Assembly: GCF_036227205.1 (NCBI RefSeq)
Contig: NZ_CP109442.1
Span: 8,308,001-8,372,000, forward strand
Direction of reading: 5' to 3'
Origin: Amycolatopsis sp. NBC_01480
GTDB taxonomy: Bacteria; Actinomycetota; Actinomycetes; Mycobacteriales; Pseudonocardiaceae
Length of the DNA: 64,000 nt
How positions within the stretch are numbered: the first letter of the stretch is position 1; each line of letters begins with the position of its first letter. Position numbers and translations under genes: made by a program. The notes beneath the pieces were generated by a model, which searched no databases, was not told where the DNA came from, and saw only the letters and a program-made list of their open reading frames with translations. Of this stretch, positions 25,019-35,316 are shown piece by piece.

Positions 25019-25089
25019 ATGGATATCACCCGGTCCAGAGGTGTAGGCTCGCCTCCGCGCCGAAGTCGGCGCCGGACGAGGGGAGAGGC

Positions 25090-25764
25090 ATGACCACCAC
25101 CGCACCGGGCACGGTTCCGGTCGAGGGCGGCGGACCGGCGCGGGACCGGGTGTACGCCTGGCTGCGCGACGGGATCATCTCCGGCGAGCTGGAGGGCGGC
25201 CGGTTCCTCGACGAGCTGTGGGTCTCCGGGGTGGTGGGCGTGTCCAGGACGCCGGTGCGCGAGGCGTTCCACCGGCTGGAGGCCGAGCGGTTCATCAGCC
25301 TGCTGCCGCGCAAGGGCGCGCAGGTCCGCACGGTCACCGCGCGCGAGCTGGAAGAGGTCTACCAGAGCCGGCGGCTGATCGAGGGCCACGCGCTCGGCGA
25401 GGTCTGCGCCGCGCGGGCGGGCGCCCCGGCCGAGATGGCCGGGCTGATCGAGCAGATGGACCGCGCCGGCAAAGACCGCGACTGGTTCGCCGTCTCGGGC
25501 CTGGACCGCCAGTTCCACCGCGCGATCGTCAACGCCGCGGGCAATTCCGTGCTCACCGAGCTGTACGACACGCTCCGCTCGCGCCAGCAGCGGGTCGCCG
25601 TCCGCGCGCTGGAGGCCCGGCCCGAACGGCTGTCGATCATCGACGCCGAACACCGCCAGCTGGTCGCGGCGATCGACGCGCACGAGCCGGCCACCGCGCT
25701 GCGCCTGCTGAACGAGCACCTGCGGCCGGTGTCCGAGGTGGTCTCCGCGCTCGAGCGCGGCTGA
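25090..25764 (+). CDS. GntR-family (FCD-type) transcriptional regulator
   Basis: A 224-residue regulator: winged helix in residues 15-80 (VYAWLRDGIISGELEGGRFL, DELWVSGVVGVSRTPVREAF, HRLEAERFISLLPRKGAQVR), then the all-helical FCD ligand domain (VYQSRRLIEGHALGEVCAAR, LDRQFHRAIVNAAGNSVLTE, IDAEHRQLVAAIDAHEPATA) with the metal-site His residues. The ATG at 25090 is preceded by GGGAGAGG. It faces the aldolase operon across a TGTATACA palindrome and is its presumed regulator. Confidence 0.9.
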   Translation: MTTTAPGTVPVEGGGPARDRVYAWLRDGIISGELEGGRFLDELWVSGVVGVSRTPVREAFHRLEAERFISLLPRKGAQVRTVTARELEEVYQSRRLIEGHALGEVCAARAGAPAEMAGLIEQMDRAGKDRDWFAVSGLDRQFHRAIVNAAGNSVLTELYDTLRSRQQRVAVRALEARPERLSIIDAEHRQLVAAIDAHEPATALRLLNEHLRPVSEVVSALERG

Positions 25765-25851
25765 CCGCGGCCGGGCCTGTTCGGGAGCCCACACCGGGTC
25801 CCGCGGTGCGGGACGGCGGCATCCGGCCGGGCCGGATGATAGGAATGGCCG

Positions 25852-27174
25852 GTGACCGAACCGAACCTGATCGACGCCGCCGCGGACGAGGCCGTCACGC
25901 TGACCAGCGAGCTCATCCGCATCGACACCACCAACACCGGCGACCCCGAAACCCTCGTGGGCGAGCGCGCCGCGGCCGAGTACGTCGCGGAGAAGCTGAC
26001 CGACGCCGGCTACGAGATCACCTACGTCGAGTCCGGCGGCAAGAACCGGCACAACGTCGTGGTCCGGCTGCCCGGGGCCGACCGCTCGCGCGGCGCGCTG
26101 CTGATCCACGGCCACCTCGACGTGGTCCCGGCCGATCCGGCGGAGTGGTCGGTGCACCCGTTTTCCGGCGCGGTGCAGGACGGCTACGTGTGGGGGCGCG
26201 GCGCCGTCGACATGAAGGACATGGTCGGCATGACGCTCGCGTTGGCCCGGCACTACAAGATCAACGGCATCGTGCCGCCGCGCGACCTGGTGTTCGCCTT
26301 CGTCGCCGACGAGGAGGCCGGCGGCAAGTTCGGCGCGCAGTGGCTGGTGGAGAACCGGCCCGAGCTGTTCGAAGGCGTCACCGAGGCGATCAGCGAGGTC
26401 GGCGGCTTCTCGATCACGCTGAAGGACAACGTCCGCGCGTACGTGATCGAGACGGCCGAGAAGGGTATCCGCTGGATGAAGCTGCGCGTGCGCGGCACCG
26501 CGGGCCACGGCTCGATGATCCACCGGGACAACGCCGTGACGAAGCTGGCCGAGGCGGTGGCGAAGCTCGGCCAGCACCAGTTCCCGTTGGTGCTGACCGA
26601 TTCCGTGCGCGAGTTTCTGGCCGGCGTCACCGAGATCACCGGCTGGGACTTCCCCGAGGACGACCTGGAGGGCTCGGTCGCCAAGCTGGGCAACATTTCC
26701 CGGATGATCGGCGCGACCCTGCGCGACACCGCGAACCCGACCATGCTCACCGCCGGCTACAAGTCGAACGTCATCCCGTCGGTCGCCGAGGCCGCGGTGG
26801 ACTGCCGCATCCTGCCCGGCCGCATCGACGCGTTCGACCGCGAGCTCGACGAGCTGCTCGGCCCGGACATCGAGAAGGAGTGGATGGAGCTGCCGCCGGT
26901 CGAGACCACCTTCGACGGCGCGCTCGTCGACGCGATGACGGCCGCGGTGCTCGCCGAGGACCCGGGCGCGCGCACCCTGCCGTACATGCTCTCCGGCGGC
27001 ACGGACGCGAAGTCGTTCCAGCAGCTGGGCATCCGCAACTTCGGCTTCGCCCCGCTGAAGCTGCCGGCCGACCTGGACTTCTCCGGGCTCTTCCACGGCG
27101 TCGACGAGCGAGTGCCGGTCGAGGCGCTGAAGTTCGGCACCCGGGTGCTGGACCGGTTCCTGCGCTCGTCCTGA
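25852..27174 (+). CDS. M20/M25/M40-family metallopeptidase
   Basis: A 440-residue M20 zinc hydrolase: SELIRIDTTNTGDPETLVGE, LIHGHLDVVPADPAEWSVHP with a metal-ligand His, VWGRGAVDMKDMVGMTLALA with the bridging Asp, VFAFVADEEAGGKFGAQWLV with the catalytic Glu pair, and GGTDAKSFQQLG near the C-terminus. The central dimerisation domain starts near AEKGIRWMKLRVRGTAGHGS. These enzymes cleave dipeptides or N-acyl amino acids. A clear paralogue is encoded at 52618-53946. GTG start with AGGA upstream; coupled by TGATG to the following hydrolase. Confidence 0.92.
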   Translation: MTEPNLIDAAADEAVTLTSELIRIDTTNTGDPETLVGERAAAEYVAEKLTDAGYEITYVESGGKNRHNVVVRLPGADRSRGALLIHGHLDVVPADPAEWSVHPFSGAVQDGYVWGRGAVDMKDMVGMTLALARHYKINGIVPPRDLVFAFVADEEAGGKFGAQWLVENRPELFEGVTEAISEVGGFSITLKDNVRAYVIETAEKGIRWMKLRVRGTAGHGSMIHRDNAVTKLAEAVAKLGQHQFPLVLTDSVREFLAGVTEITGWDFPEDDLEGSVAKLGNISRMIGATLRDTANPTMLTAGYKSNVIPSVAEAAVDCRILPGRIDAFDRELDELLGPDIEKEWMELPPVETTFDGALVDAMTAAVLAEDPGARTLPYMLSGGTDAKSFQQLGIRNFGFAPLKLPADLDFSGLFHGVDERVPVEALKFGTRVLDRFLRSS

Positions 27175-28061
27175 TGCCGGACTTCACGCTCGCCGACGGG
27201 ACGCCCCTGCACATCGTGCGCCGGGGCGACCCCGAGGCGGCCGTGACCGTGCTGCTGCTGCACGGGTACGCGCTCGACCAGCGCAGCTGGGACCGGGTCG
27301 GCCCGACGCTCGCGGCCGCGGTCGACGAGCCGCTCGCGGTGGTCAGCTACGACCACCGCGGGCACGGCGGCTCCGGCCGCGCCCGCCGGGGCACCGCGAC
27401 GATGGCCCAGCTCGGTGACGACCTCGCCGAAGTCCTCGAACGCGCTGTGCCGGAAGGGCGCGTGGTGCTCGTGGGCCACGACATGGGCGGGCTCGCGATC
27501 ATGTCGCTGACCCAGCGGCATCCGGAGTTGTTCGCCCGCCGCGTGGCCGGGCTGGTGCTGCTCGCGACGTCGTCCGGGCGGCTGGCCACGGAGGCCTCGG
27601 CGGCGTGGCCGAACGCGCTGGGCAAGCTGGCACAGGACCTGGAAATGGTGCTCGGCGGCAAGCTGTACGGGCTGGTCCGCCAGCGCACCAGCCGTGCGGT
27701 GAGCGCGGGACTGCGGTGGTGGCTGTTCGGCGACGACCCGAACCCGGACCTGGTCGAGCTGACCGTGAAGATGATCCGCGGCAACTGGCCGCACACCGTC
27801 GCGCAGTTCCGGCCGGCGCTCGACGCGTACGCGCGGGAAGCGGCGCTCTCGCGCGTCGGCGGGCTGCCGGTGACGGCGATCGTGGGGGAGCGGGACCGGA
27901 TCGTCGCGGCCGAGGACGTGGAGCAGCTGGTCGGCGGCCTGGCGAACGGGACGGCGGTGGTGCTGCCGGGGATCGGCCACGTGGTCCCGCTGGAGGCCGC
28001 GGCGCAGGTCGTGCCGCGGATCGTCGCGCAGGTGCGCGCGGTCTACCGCCAGGACTCGTGA
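27174..28061 (+). CDS. Alpha/beta-fold hydrolase
   Basis: A 295-residue alpha/beta hydrolase: LLLHGYALDQRSWDRVGPTL as the oxyanion region, VVSYDHRGHGGSGRARRGTA, the nucleophile elbow GHDMGGLA (Asp in place of Ser), and the C-terminal GIGHVVPLEAAAQVVPRIVA with the catalytic His. The Asp nucleophile resembles epoxide hydrolases and dehalogenases, but the cap region is not diagnostic. The start overlaps the stop of the M20 gene. Its stop codon is inside a dispersed palindrome (28055-28100). Confidence 0.85.
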   Translation: MPDFTLADGTPLHIVRRGDPEAAVTVLLLHGYALDQRSWDRVGPTLAAAVDEPLAVVSYDHRGHGGSGRARRGTATMAQLGDDLAEVLERAVPEGRVVLVGHDMGGLAIMSLTQRHPELFARRVAGLVLLATSSGRLATEASAAWPNALGKLAQDLEMVLGGKLYGLVRQRTSRAVSAGLRWWLFGDDPNPDLVELTVKMIRGNWPHTVAQFRPALDAYAREAALSRVGGLPVTAIVGERDRIVAAEDVEQLVGGLANGTAVVLPGIGHVVPLEAAAQVVPRIVAQVRAVYRQDS

Positions 28062-28100
28062 GTGTTCATGCCGGTTCTAACCGTCATACGCACTCACGAG
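28055..28100. repeat. 46-bp palindromic element, copy 2
   Basis: Same length, outer arms (CTCGTGAGTG / CACTCACGAG) and centre (CGGTTCTAACCG) as the copy at 7308-7353; five internal positions differ. It contains the TGA stop of the hydrolase gene and ends 6 bp before the stop of the convergent DUF5703 gene. Position between convergent genes suits a bidirectional terminator. Confidence 0.8.
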
Positions 28101-28106
28101 GCTTGA

Positions 28107-28331
28107 TCAGGTGGAGAGGCCGGGCAGCCGGTCGGCGGCGGTGCGCTTGCGGCGCAACCAGATCCGCCGGGTGCCGTCGGCGTAGAGGCGCACGTTGCGC
28201 AGCTCCCAGCCGGCGAACTCGGCGTGGATGGACAGCTGGACCATCGCCGCTTTGCGGGACACCCCGGGGGGCAGCCGCAGGCGGCGATACTCCCAATCCC
28301 CTTCGACCACCGCCTCGTCGACCGTCGTCAT
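28107..28331 (-). CDS. DUF5703-family small protein
   Basis: A 74-residue protein with the DUF5703 pattern: GDWEYRRLRLPPGVSRKAAM, VQLSIHAEFAGWELRNVRLY, ADGTRRIWLRRK. This family is restricted to actinobacteria and of unknown function; the fold appears to be a small alpha/beta unit. The ATG overlaps the stop of the upstream lipoprotein gene (ATGA), so the two are co-translated. Confidence 0.8.
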   Translation of the reverse strand: MTTVDEAVVEGDWEYRRLRLPPGVSRKAAMVQLSIHAEFAGWELRNVRLYADGTRRIWLRRKRTAADRLPGLST

Positions 28332-29344
28332 GGCTGGATCACCTGGGTCCCTTCCCCGGCGGCCGAGCCCACGATCACCCGGCCGGTCTGCTCGTCCACG
28401 CCCACCGAGTCCGGCTGGCGCACGGTCGGAAAACGGTACTTCTCGGTCGGCTCGCCGCCGCGGACGTCGAACCCGACCACCTGGTTGGTGCCGGTGAGCG
28501 TGACCCACGCGAGGCTGCGCTGATTGTCGTAAGCGATGCCGTACACCCCGCCCGGCACCGGGTAGCGCTGCCGCAGGATCAGCGGGCCGGTGGAGAACGC
28601 CAGCAGCGCGCCGGCGCGGGCGTCGGTGACCAGCACGCGGCCGTAGGAGTCGGCGACGGCGTTCGCGGCGCCATCCCCGGCGCGCAGGCCCTCGCCCATC
28701 GTCCCGGCGTTCACGTCGACGCTGAACACGGCCGTGCGCAGCCGGTCCAGCACCACCACGTTCTGGCCGGTGTCGATCACGTCGTCGGCGCTGTAGAGCT
28801 GCCCGGTGATGGTCTTGGTGACCGCGCCGTTCGCCAGCACTTCGACGGCCTTGCGGTCGCGGACGGCCACGAGTGTGTCCGCGCCGTCGGCGACGCCGGC
28901 CGCGGGCTGCCCGGCCACCGGCTCGGTGCGCAGCTGCCCGCCGGGCAAGGAGATCCGGGCCAGCACACCCTTCGTCGGGATGCTCGCGAGCGCCTGGCCG
29001 CCGGAGGCCGACAGGCTTTCGGCGGGCCCGGGCAGGGGCACGGTGATCTTGGGCGCGCCGAGCGAGCCGAGGTCGTACACCTGCACCGAAGGCGGCTGCG
29101 CGAGCGCGACGACCAGCGTGTGGCTCTGCTGGTCAGTGGCCAGCGCGGAGACCGCGGACGTCGCCAGCACCTGGCCGGCGGGCTTCATGCTCACCGCGGG
29201 GGAGACGGCCGCCTTCGCCGCCACGGGGTTGTTCACCACCTGCAGCGAGTCGGTGTTGTCCTGCCCGCTGGACGAGCACGCGGACAGCGCCAGGGCACCG
29301 GCCAGCGGGATCGCGATCCGCGACACGGCGGTGAGCCGACGCAC
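28328..29344 (-). CDS. Beta-propeller-type lipoprotein
   Basis: A 338-residue secreted lipoprotein. The signal IAIPLAGALALSACSSS carries the lipobox LSAC near residue 20. The mature chain shows repeating blade-like segments (LATDQQSHTLVVALAQPPSV, ADGADTLVAVRDRKAVEVLA, VADSYGRVLVTDARAGALLA, GIAYDNQRSLAWVTLTGTNQ, VGVDEQTGRVIVGSAAGEGT) as in YncE/Lpq-type propellers. No catalytic residues are evident; a binding or scaffolding role at the membrane is likely. The GTG at 29344 has GGAGG seven bases upstream. It is co-transcribed with a DUF5703 gene. Confidence 0.82.
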   Translation of the reverse strand: MRRLTAVSRIAIPLAGALALSACSSSGQDNTDSLQVVNNPVAAKAAVSPAVSMKPAGQVLATSAVSALATDQQSHTLVVALAQPPSVQVYDLGSLGAPKITVPLPGPAESLSASGGQALASIPTKGVLARISLPGGQLRTEPVAGQPAAGVADGADTLVAVRDRKAVEVLANGAVTKTITGQLYSADDVIDTGQNVVVLDRLRTAVFSVDVNAGTMGEGLRAGDGAANAVADSYGRVLVTDARAGALLAFSTGPLILRQRYPVPGGVYGIAYDNQRSLAWVTLTGTNQVVGFDVRGGEPTEKYRFPTVRQPDSVGVDEQTGRVIVGSAAGEGTQVIQP

Positions 29345-29442
29345 CTTGAAGCCTCCTGCTTTCCTTCGGCGAGGTGTCCTCACCAGCATCCCCCACGATC
29401 GTCCTGCCGTCACGTCCGTGTCACTCAACAGACACCTGCGCT

Positions 29443-30411
29443 TCAATGCGGCCCCCGTTCCGGGTATCCGGTCTCGATGCCGCTGACGTCGTCGAGCGCG
29501 CTGCGGATGGCCGTCGGCAGGTTGAGCGCTTCGGCCGAGAGCGACCCGGTGAGCTGCCCGGTGTCGCGGGCGCCGACCACCGGCGCGACCACCCCCGGCC
29601 GGTCGCGCACCCAGGCCAGGGCCACCACCAGCGGCGACGTGCCGAGGCCCTCGGCGGCGGTGGCGACGGCCTGCACGATCCGGGCCGCGCGGTCGGTGCG
29701 GTGGTGCTCCACGTACCCGGCGAAAACGCTGGACGCGCCGCGCGAGTCGGCGGGCGTGCCGGTGCGGTACTTGCCGGTGAGCACGCCCCGGCCGAGCGGC
29801 GCCCACGGCAGCAGCCCGATCCCGTGGTGCCCGGCGGCCGGCACCACCTCGCGCTCGATTCCGCGCTCCAGCAACGAATACTCGAACTGGGCGGCGACGA
29901 TCGGCGCGACCGCGGCGGCCCGGGCGGCGGCCGTGGCCAGCTGCCAGCCCGCGTAGTTGGAGACGCCGACGTAGCGCGCCTTGCCGCTGTTCACGGCGTA
30001 CTCGAGGGCCGAGAGCGTCTCGTCGATCGGCACGCACGCGTCCCACGCGTGCAGCTGCCAGAGGTCGACGTGGTCGGTGCCGAGCCGGCGCAGCGAGCCC
30101 TCCAGCGCGGACAGCAGCGCCCCGCGGGACGCGCCGCCGCCGAACGGGCCCTCGGTGCGGCGGGCGACGGCCTTGGTGGCGAGCACGATGTCGTCGCGCG
30201 GCACCAGGTCGCCCAGCAGGCTGCCGAGCAGGCGCTCGGCCTCGCCCTCGGCGTAGATGTCGGCGGTGTCCACGAGCGTGCCGCCCGCGTCGACGAACGC
30301 GACGAGCTGGCTGGCCGCCTCGTCGGCGTCGGTGTCGCTGCCCCAGGTCATCGTGCCGAGGCCCATCCGCGAGACCCGCAGACCCGAACGGCCCAACTGT
30401 CGCTTCTCCAC
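29443..30411 (-). CDS. Aldo/keto reductase
   Basis: A 322-residue NADPH-dependent reductase of the AKR TIM-barrel family: VSRMGLGTMTWGSDTDADEA, DTADIYAEGEAERLLGSLLG with the catalytic Asp and Tyr, VLATKAV with the Lys, DLWQLHAWD with the His, and GVSNYAGWQLATAAA. The GTG at 30411 is preferred to an upstream frame start because homologous proteins begin at the EKRQLGRSGLRVSR stretch. Substrate unknown. It is divergent from the LLM oxidoreductase gene with an 87-bp spacer. Confidence 0.9.
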   Translation of the reverse strand: MEKRQLGRSGLRVSRMGLGTMTWGSDTDADEAASQLVAFVDAGGTLVDTADIYAEGEAERLLGSLLGDLVPRDDIVLATKAVARRTEGPFGGGASRGALLSALEGSLRRLGTDHVDLWQLHAWDACVPIDETLSALEYAVNSGKARYVGVSNYAGWQLATAAARAAAVAPIVAAQFEYSLLERGIEREVVPAAGHHGIGLLPWAPLGRGVLTGKYRTGTPADSRGASSVFAGYVEHHRTDRAARIVQAVATAAEGLGTSPLVVALAWVRDRPGVVAPVVGARDTGQLTGSLSAEALNLPTAIRSALDDVSGIETGYPERGPH

Positions 30412-30498
30412 GACGGCCGAGCCTAGTGGTCCGGCCCGCCGGGACTTGACCAAGGTGACGCCGTGTCGCGGCGGCGGCCCCCGTTAGAGTCTCGAACC

Positions 30499-31541
<1,043 letters not shown>

Positions 31542-31542
<1 letters not shown>

Positions 31543-32384
31543 TGGGGTGGTTCGAGGCGCTGGTGCTGGGCCTGGTGCAGGGGCTGACGGAGTTCCTGCC
31601 GATTTCCTCCAGCGCGCACCTGCGGATCGTCGCGGCGCTGGCCGGCTGGGACGACCCGGGGGCCGGCTTCACCGCGGTCACCCAGATCGGCACCGAGCTG
31701 GCCGTGATCCTGTACTTCGCGCCGAAGATCGGCCGGATCCTGCGGGCCTGGTTCTTCTCGATCTACCGGAAGGACTGGCGCCAGGACCCCGACGCCCGCC
31801 TCGGCTGGCTGATCATCGTCGGCTCGCTGCCGATCGTGGTGCTCGGCCTGCTGCTGCAGAACCAGATCGACACCGCGTTCCGCGAGTTGCGGATCACCGC
31901 CACGACGCTGATCGTGTTCGGCATCGTCCTGCTCATCGCCGACCGGGTGGCCAAGCAGCGGCGCACGCTCGACGACCTGACCGTGCCGCACGGCCTCGGC
32001 TTCGGCTTCGCCCAGGCGCTGGCGCTCATCCCCGGCGTCTCCCGCTCCGGCGGCACCACCAGCGCCGGGCTGCTGATGGGCTACACCCGGGCGGACGCGG
32101 CGGAGTACTCGTTCCTGCTCGCCCTGCCCGCGGTGTTCGGCTCGGGCCTGTACAAGCTCACCGACATCGGCAAGAACGGCGAAACCGCGCAGTGGGGCCC
32201 GACCATCCTGGCGACGCTGGTGGCGTTCGGCGTCGGCTATGTCGTGATCGCGTGGCTGATGTCCTACATCAAGACGCGCAGCTTCGTGCCGTTCGTGGTC
32301 TACCGGCTCGCGCTCGGCGTGGCGCTGTTCGTGCTGGTCTTCACCGGCGTGCTCGACCCCGGCGCGGGCCCGGTCGGCGGCTGA
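31542..32384 (+). CDS. uppP: Undecaprenyl-diphosphatase UppP/BacA
   Basis: A 280-residue integral membrane phosphatase with both family motifs: [20 protein letters not shown], containing the catalytic Glu and the Ser cluster, and [20 protein letters not shown] with the essential Arg. There are about seven or eight helices ([52 protein letters not shown]). It recycles the carrier lipid by removing a phosphate from undecaprenyl diphosphate and can raise bacitracin tolerance. The start overlaps the LLM gene stop. Confidence 0.95.
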
Positions 32385-32414
32385 CCGGCGGAGATCACCG
32401 GTTAGGGTGGCGTC

Positions 32415-33131
32415 GTGAGTACGGTCATCTTGCTGCGGCACGGGAAGTCCACCGCCAACGGCTCGGGGGTGCTGGCCGGCCGCACGCCGAAGGTGGGCCT
32501 CGACGACACCGGCCGGGCCCAGGCGGAAAAGCTGGTGGAGCGCCTGGCCGGGGTGCCGGTGGCGGAGCTGGTGGTCTCGCCGATGCTGCGCTGCAAGCAG
32601 ACCGTCACCCCGCTCGCGGCCGAGCGCGGGCTGGCCAAGACCGTCGAGGCCCGGCTGTCCGAAGTGGACTACGGCGAGTGGACCGGCCGGGAGCTGAAGA
32701 CGCTGGTCAAGGAGCCGCTGTGGCGCGTGGTGCAGGGGCACCCGTCCGCCGCGGTGTTCCCCGGCGGTGAAGGGCTGGCCTCGATGCAGAGCCGGGCCGT
32801 CGCCGCCATTCGCGCGCACGACGCCCGGATCACCGCCGAGCACGGCGACCACGCGGTGTGGATCGCGTGCAGCCACGGCGACGTGATCAAGGCGATCCTG
32901 GCCGACGCGCTCGGCCAGCACCTCGACGCGTTCCAGCGGATCGTGGTGGACCCCGCGTCGGTGTCGGTGATCCGCTACACCGAGACCCGCCCGTTCGTGC
33001 TGCGCGTCAACGACAACGGCGGCAGCCTGGCCGGCATCGCCCCGCCACCGCCGAAAGCCAAGGCCAAGCGCGGCCGCAAGACAAAGGCGGGCGAAAGCGA
33101 CGCAGTGGTCGGCGGCAGCACCGGGCACTGA
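32415..33131 (+). CDS. Histidine phosphatase (phosphoglycerate mutase-like)
   Basis: A 238-residue histidine phosphatase: VILLRHGKSTANGSGVLAGR with the phospho-acceptor His, VSPMLRCKQTVTPLAAERGL, YGEWTGRELKTLVKEPLWRV, and AVWIACSHGDVIKAILADAL with the second His. It belongs to the broad-specificity actinobacterial subgroup often called MSMEG_4193-like. The C-terminal 30 residues are Lys/Arg/Pro-rich and probably disordered (PPPKAKAKRGRKTK). GTG start 30 bp after uppP, so co-transcription with that gene is likely. Confidence 0.88.
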   Translation: MSTVILLRHGKSTANGSGVLAGRTPKVGLDDTGRAQAEKLVERLAGVPVAELVVSPMLRCKQTVTPLAAERGLAKTVEARLSEVDYGEWTGRELKTLVKEPLWRVVQGHPSAAVFPGGEGLASMQSRAVAAIRAHDARITAEHGDHAVWIACSHGDVIKAILADALGQHLDAFQRIVVDPASVSVIRYTETRPFVLRVNDNGGSLAGIAPPPPKAKAKRGRKTKAGESDAVVGGSTGH

Positions 33132-33241
33132 GCGCACGCGGGGCGGACGCGCGGCGCCGGGCGTCGCGAAGTGATCCTTTCGTCGGTCGGCGAACCCGTA
33201 GGGTGGGCGGGACCGACGTGAAGAACCAGGAGCACAACCCG

Positions 33242-35293
33242 ATGATGTCGCCGGAGAACCCGTTCGCCACCCCGAGCGAGCTGCCCTACGCCCTGCCGCC
33301 CTTCGACCGGATCGCGGTGGAGCACTATCGCCCCGCGTTCGAAGAGGGGCTGAGCCGGCACAGCGCCGAGATCGAGCAGATCGCGGGCAACGCCGAAGAA
33401 GCCACGTTCGAGAACACCATCGTCGCGCTGGAGCGGGCCGGTGACCTGCTCGACCGCGTCGGCGGCACGTTCTTCAACATCGTGGGCTCCAACGCCACCG
33501 ACGAGATCCAGGACATCCAGGCCGAGCTGGCCCCGCGGCTGGCCGCGCACGCCGACGCGATCCACCTGAACCCGCGGCTGTTCGCCCGGATCAGCGCGCT
33601 GCACGAGCGCCGCGAAAGCCTGGGCCTGGACGCGGAGTCGCTGCGGCTGCTGGAACGCCGCCACACCGACTTCAGCCGCGCCGGCGCCGGCCTGCCCGAG
33701 GCGGACCAGGAGCAGCTGCGCAAGCTGAACGGCGAGCTGTCCACGCTGCAGACCCGGTTCCAGCAGAACCTGCTGCGCGACACCAACGACCTGGCCGTGG
33801 TGATCGACGACGCCGCCGAGCTGGCCGGCCTGGACGCGGGCACCATCGCGACCGCCGCCGAGACCGCCGCGGACCGCGGCGAGGAGGGCAAGTACGTCCT
33901 CAGCCTGATCCTGCCGACCGCGCAGGCGGCCCTGGAGTCGCTGGAGAACCGCGCGGTGCGCGAGCGCCTCTTCACCGCTTCGGTCTCCCGCGGCAACCGC
34001 GGCAACGAGCAGGACAACAACGCGGTGGCCGCCGAGATCGTCCGCCTGCGCGCCGAGCGCGCGGCCCTGCTCGGCTACCCGAACCACGCCGCGTACGTGA
34101 TCTCGGACGAGACGGCCAAGACCGCCGAGGCCGCCACCGGGCTGCTGGAGCGCCTGGCCCCGGTCGCCGTCGCGAACGCGCGCACCGAGGCGGCCGAGCT
34201 GCAGCGTCACCTCGAGGCCGACGTGCCTGGCGCGACCCTGAAAGCGTGGGACTGGGCGTTTTACGCCGAGAAGGTCCGCCGTGAGCGCTACCAGGTCGAC
34301 ACCGCCGCGCTGCGGCCGTACTTCGAGCTGAACCGCGTGCTGCACGACGGCGTCTTCTTCGCCGCCAGCCGGCTGTACGGGCTGAGCTTCACCGAGCGCC
34401 ACGACCTGCCGAAGTACCACCCCGAGGTGCGGATCTTCGAGGTCTTCGACGCCGACGGCAGCGGCCTCGGGCTGTTCCTGATGGACTATTACGCGCGTGA
34501 GTCCAAGCGCGGCGGCGCGTGGATGAACAACTTCGTGGACCAGTCCGGGCTGCTGGGCGCCAAGACGGTCGTGGTGAACGTGCTCAACGTGAACCGGCCG
34601 CCGGCGGGGGAGCCGACCCTGCTGACCTTCGACGAGGTCACCACCGCGTTCCACGAGTTCGGGCACGCGCTGCACTCGCTGCTGTCCGGGGTGGAGTTCC
34701 CGGCCTTCTCCGGCACCAACGTGCCGCGCGACTTCGTGGAATACCCCTCGCAGGTCAACGAGATGTGGATGCTGTGGCCCGAGGTGCTCGCGAACTACGC
34801 GAAGCACCACGAGACGGGGGAGCCCCTCCCGGCCGAGCAGGTTGCGAAGCTGGAGGCCGCCGCGCAGTACGGCGAGGGCTTCAAGACCACCGAGTACCTG
34901 GCCGCGTCGCTGCTCGACCTGGCCTGGCACCGGCTCGGCGTGGACGACCGCGTCGAGGACGTCCAGCGCTTCGAGGCCGACGCGCTGGAGAAGGCCGGCG
35001 TCGCGCTGGAGAGCGTGCCGCCGCGCTACCGGACCACGTACTTCAACCACGTCTTCGGCGGCGGCTACAGCGCCGGGTACTACTCCTACATCTGGAGCGA
35101 GGTGCTCGACGCCGACACCGTGCTGTGGTTCACCGAGAACGGCGGCCTCAAGCGCGAGAACGGCGACCACTTCCGCGGCACCCTCCTGGGCCGCGGCGGC
35201 AGCGTCGACCCGATGGCGGCGTTCAGCGCCTTCCGCGGCCGCGAGCCGGAGATCGAGCCGCTGCTCAAGCGGCGCGGCCTCGCCGGTGCCTGA
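33242..35293 (+). CDS. M3-family zinc metallopeptidase (peptidyl-dipeptidase Dcp type)
   Basis: A 683-residue M3 peptidase. The zinc motif is FHEFGHALHSLLSG (HEFGH), with the downstream Glu in FVEYPSQVNEMWMLWPEVLA and the product-site GGGYSAGYYSYIWSEVLDAD. The N-terminal helical half (FENTIVALERAGDLLDRVGG) is standard. Length fits Dcp, which removes C-terminal dipeptides from peptides in the cytoplasm. The ATG at 33242 is chosen because AGGAG stands nine bases upstream; an in-frame GTG at 33219 would lie before this site. A strong hairpin terminator follows at 35313. Confidence 0.93.
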   Translation: MMSPENPFATPSELPYALPPFDRIAVEHYRPAFEEGLSRHSAEIEQIAGNAEEATFENTIVALERAGDLLDRVGGTFFNIVGSNATDEIQDIQAELAPRLAAHADAIHLNPRLFARISALHERRESLGLDAESLRLLERRHTDFSRAGAGLPEADQEQLRKLNGELSTLQTRFQQNLLRDTNDLAVVIDDAAELAGLDAGTIATAAETAADRGEEGKYVLSLILPTAQAALESLENRAVRERLFTASVSRGNRGNEQDNNAVAAEIVRLRAERAALLGYPNHAAYVISDETAKTAEAATGLLERLAPVAVANARTEAAELQRHLEADVPGATLKAWDWAFYAEKVRRERYQVDTAALRPYFELNRVLHDGVFFAASRLYGLSFTERHDLPKYHPEVRIFEVFDADGSGLGLFLMDYYARESKRGGAWMNNFVDQSGLLGAKTVVVNVLNVNRPPAGEPTLLTFDEVTTAFHEFGHALHSLLSGVEFPAFSGTNVPRDFVEYPSQVNEMWMLWPEVLANYAKHHETGEPLPAEQVAKLEAAAQYGEGFKTTEYLAASLLDLAWHRLGVDDRVEDVQRFEADALEKAGVALESVPPRYRTTYFNHVFGGGYSAGYYSYIWSEVLDADTVLWFTENGGLKRENGDHFRGTLLGRGGSVDPMAAFSAFRGREPEIEPLLKRRGLAGA

Positions 35294-35300
35294 GGTAACT

Positions 35301-35316
35301 GTATAACGTCCTATAC
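35301..35316. promoter_or_regulatory. GTATAACGTCCTATAC element, second copy
   Basis: It differs at one central base from the copies at 3917 and 38479. It lies 7 bp past the M3 stop and overlaps the left arm of the terminator hairpin. No start codon follows, so it is not an evident operator in this place. Confidence 0.4.

Noticed and set aside
25800..25830. Short CATCCGG/CCGGATG dyad before the M20 gene as an operator
   Set aside because: Seven-base G/C-rich dyads are frequent by chance in this composition and nothing links it to a regulator.
22876..27096. A 1406-codon minus-strand frame running through MFS, aldolase and beyond
   Set aside because: Only its C-terminal third is the real MFS transporter (start 24192). 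The rest is antisense to the GntR and M20 genes and reads as low-complexity sequence.
25218..28061. A 947-codon frame suggesting a giant fusion protein ending in an alpha/beta hydrolase
   Set aside because: Only the last 295 codons are protein-like and begin with an ATG overlapping the M20 stop; the preceding part is the wrong frame of the GntR and M20 genes.
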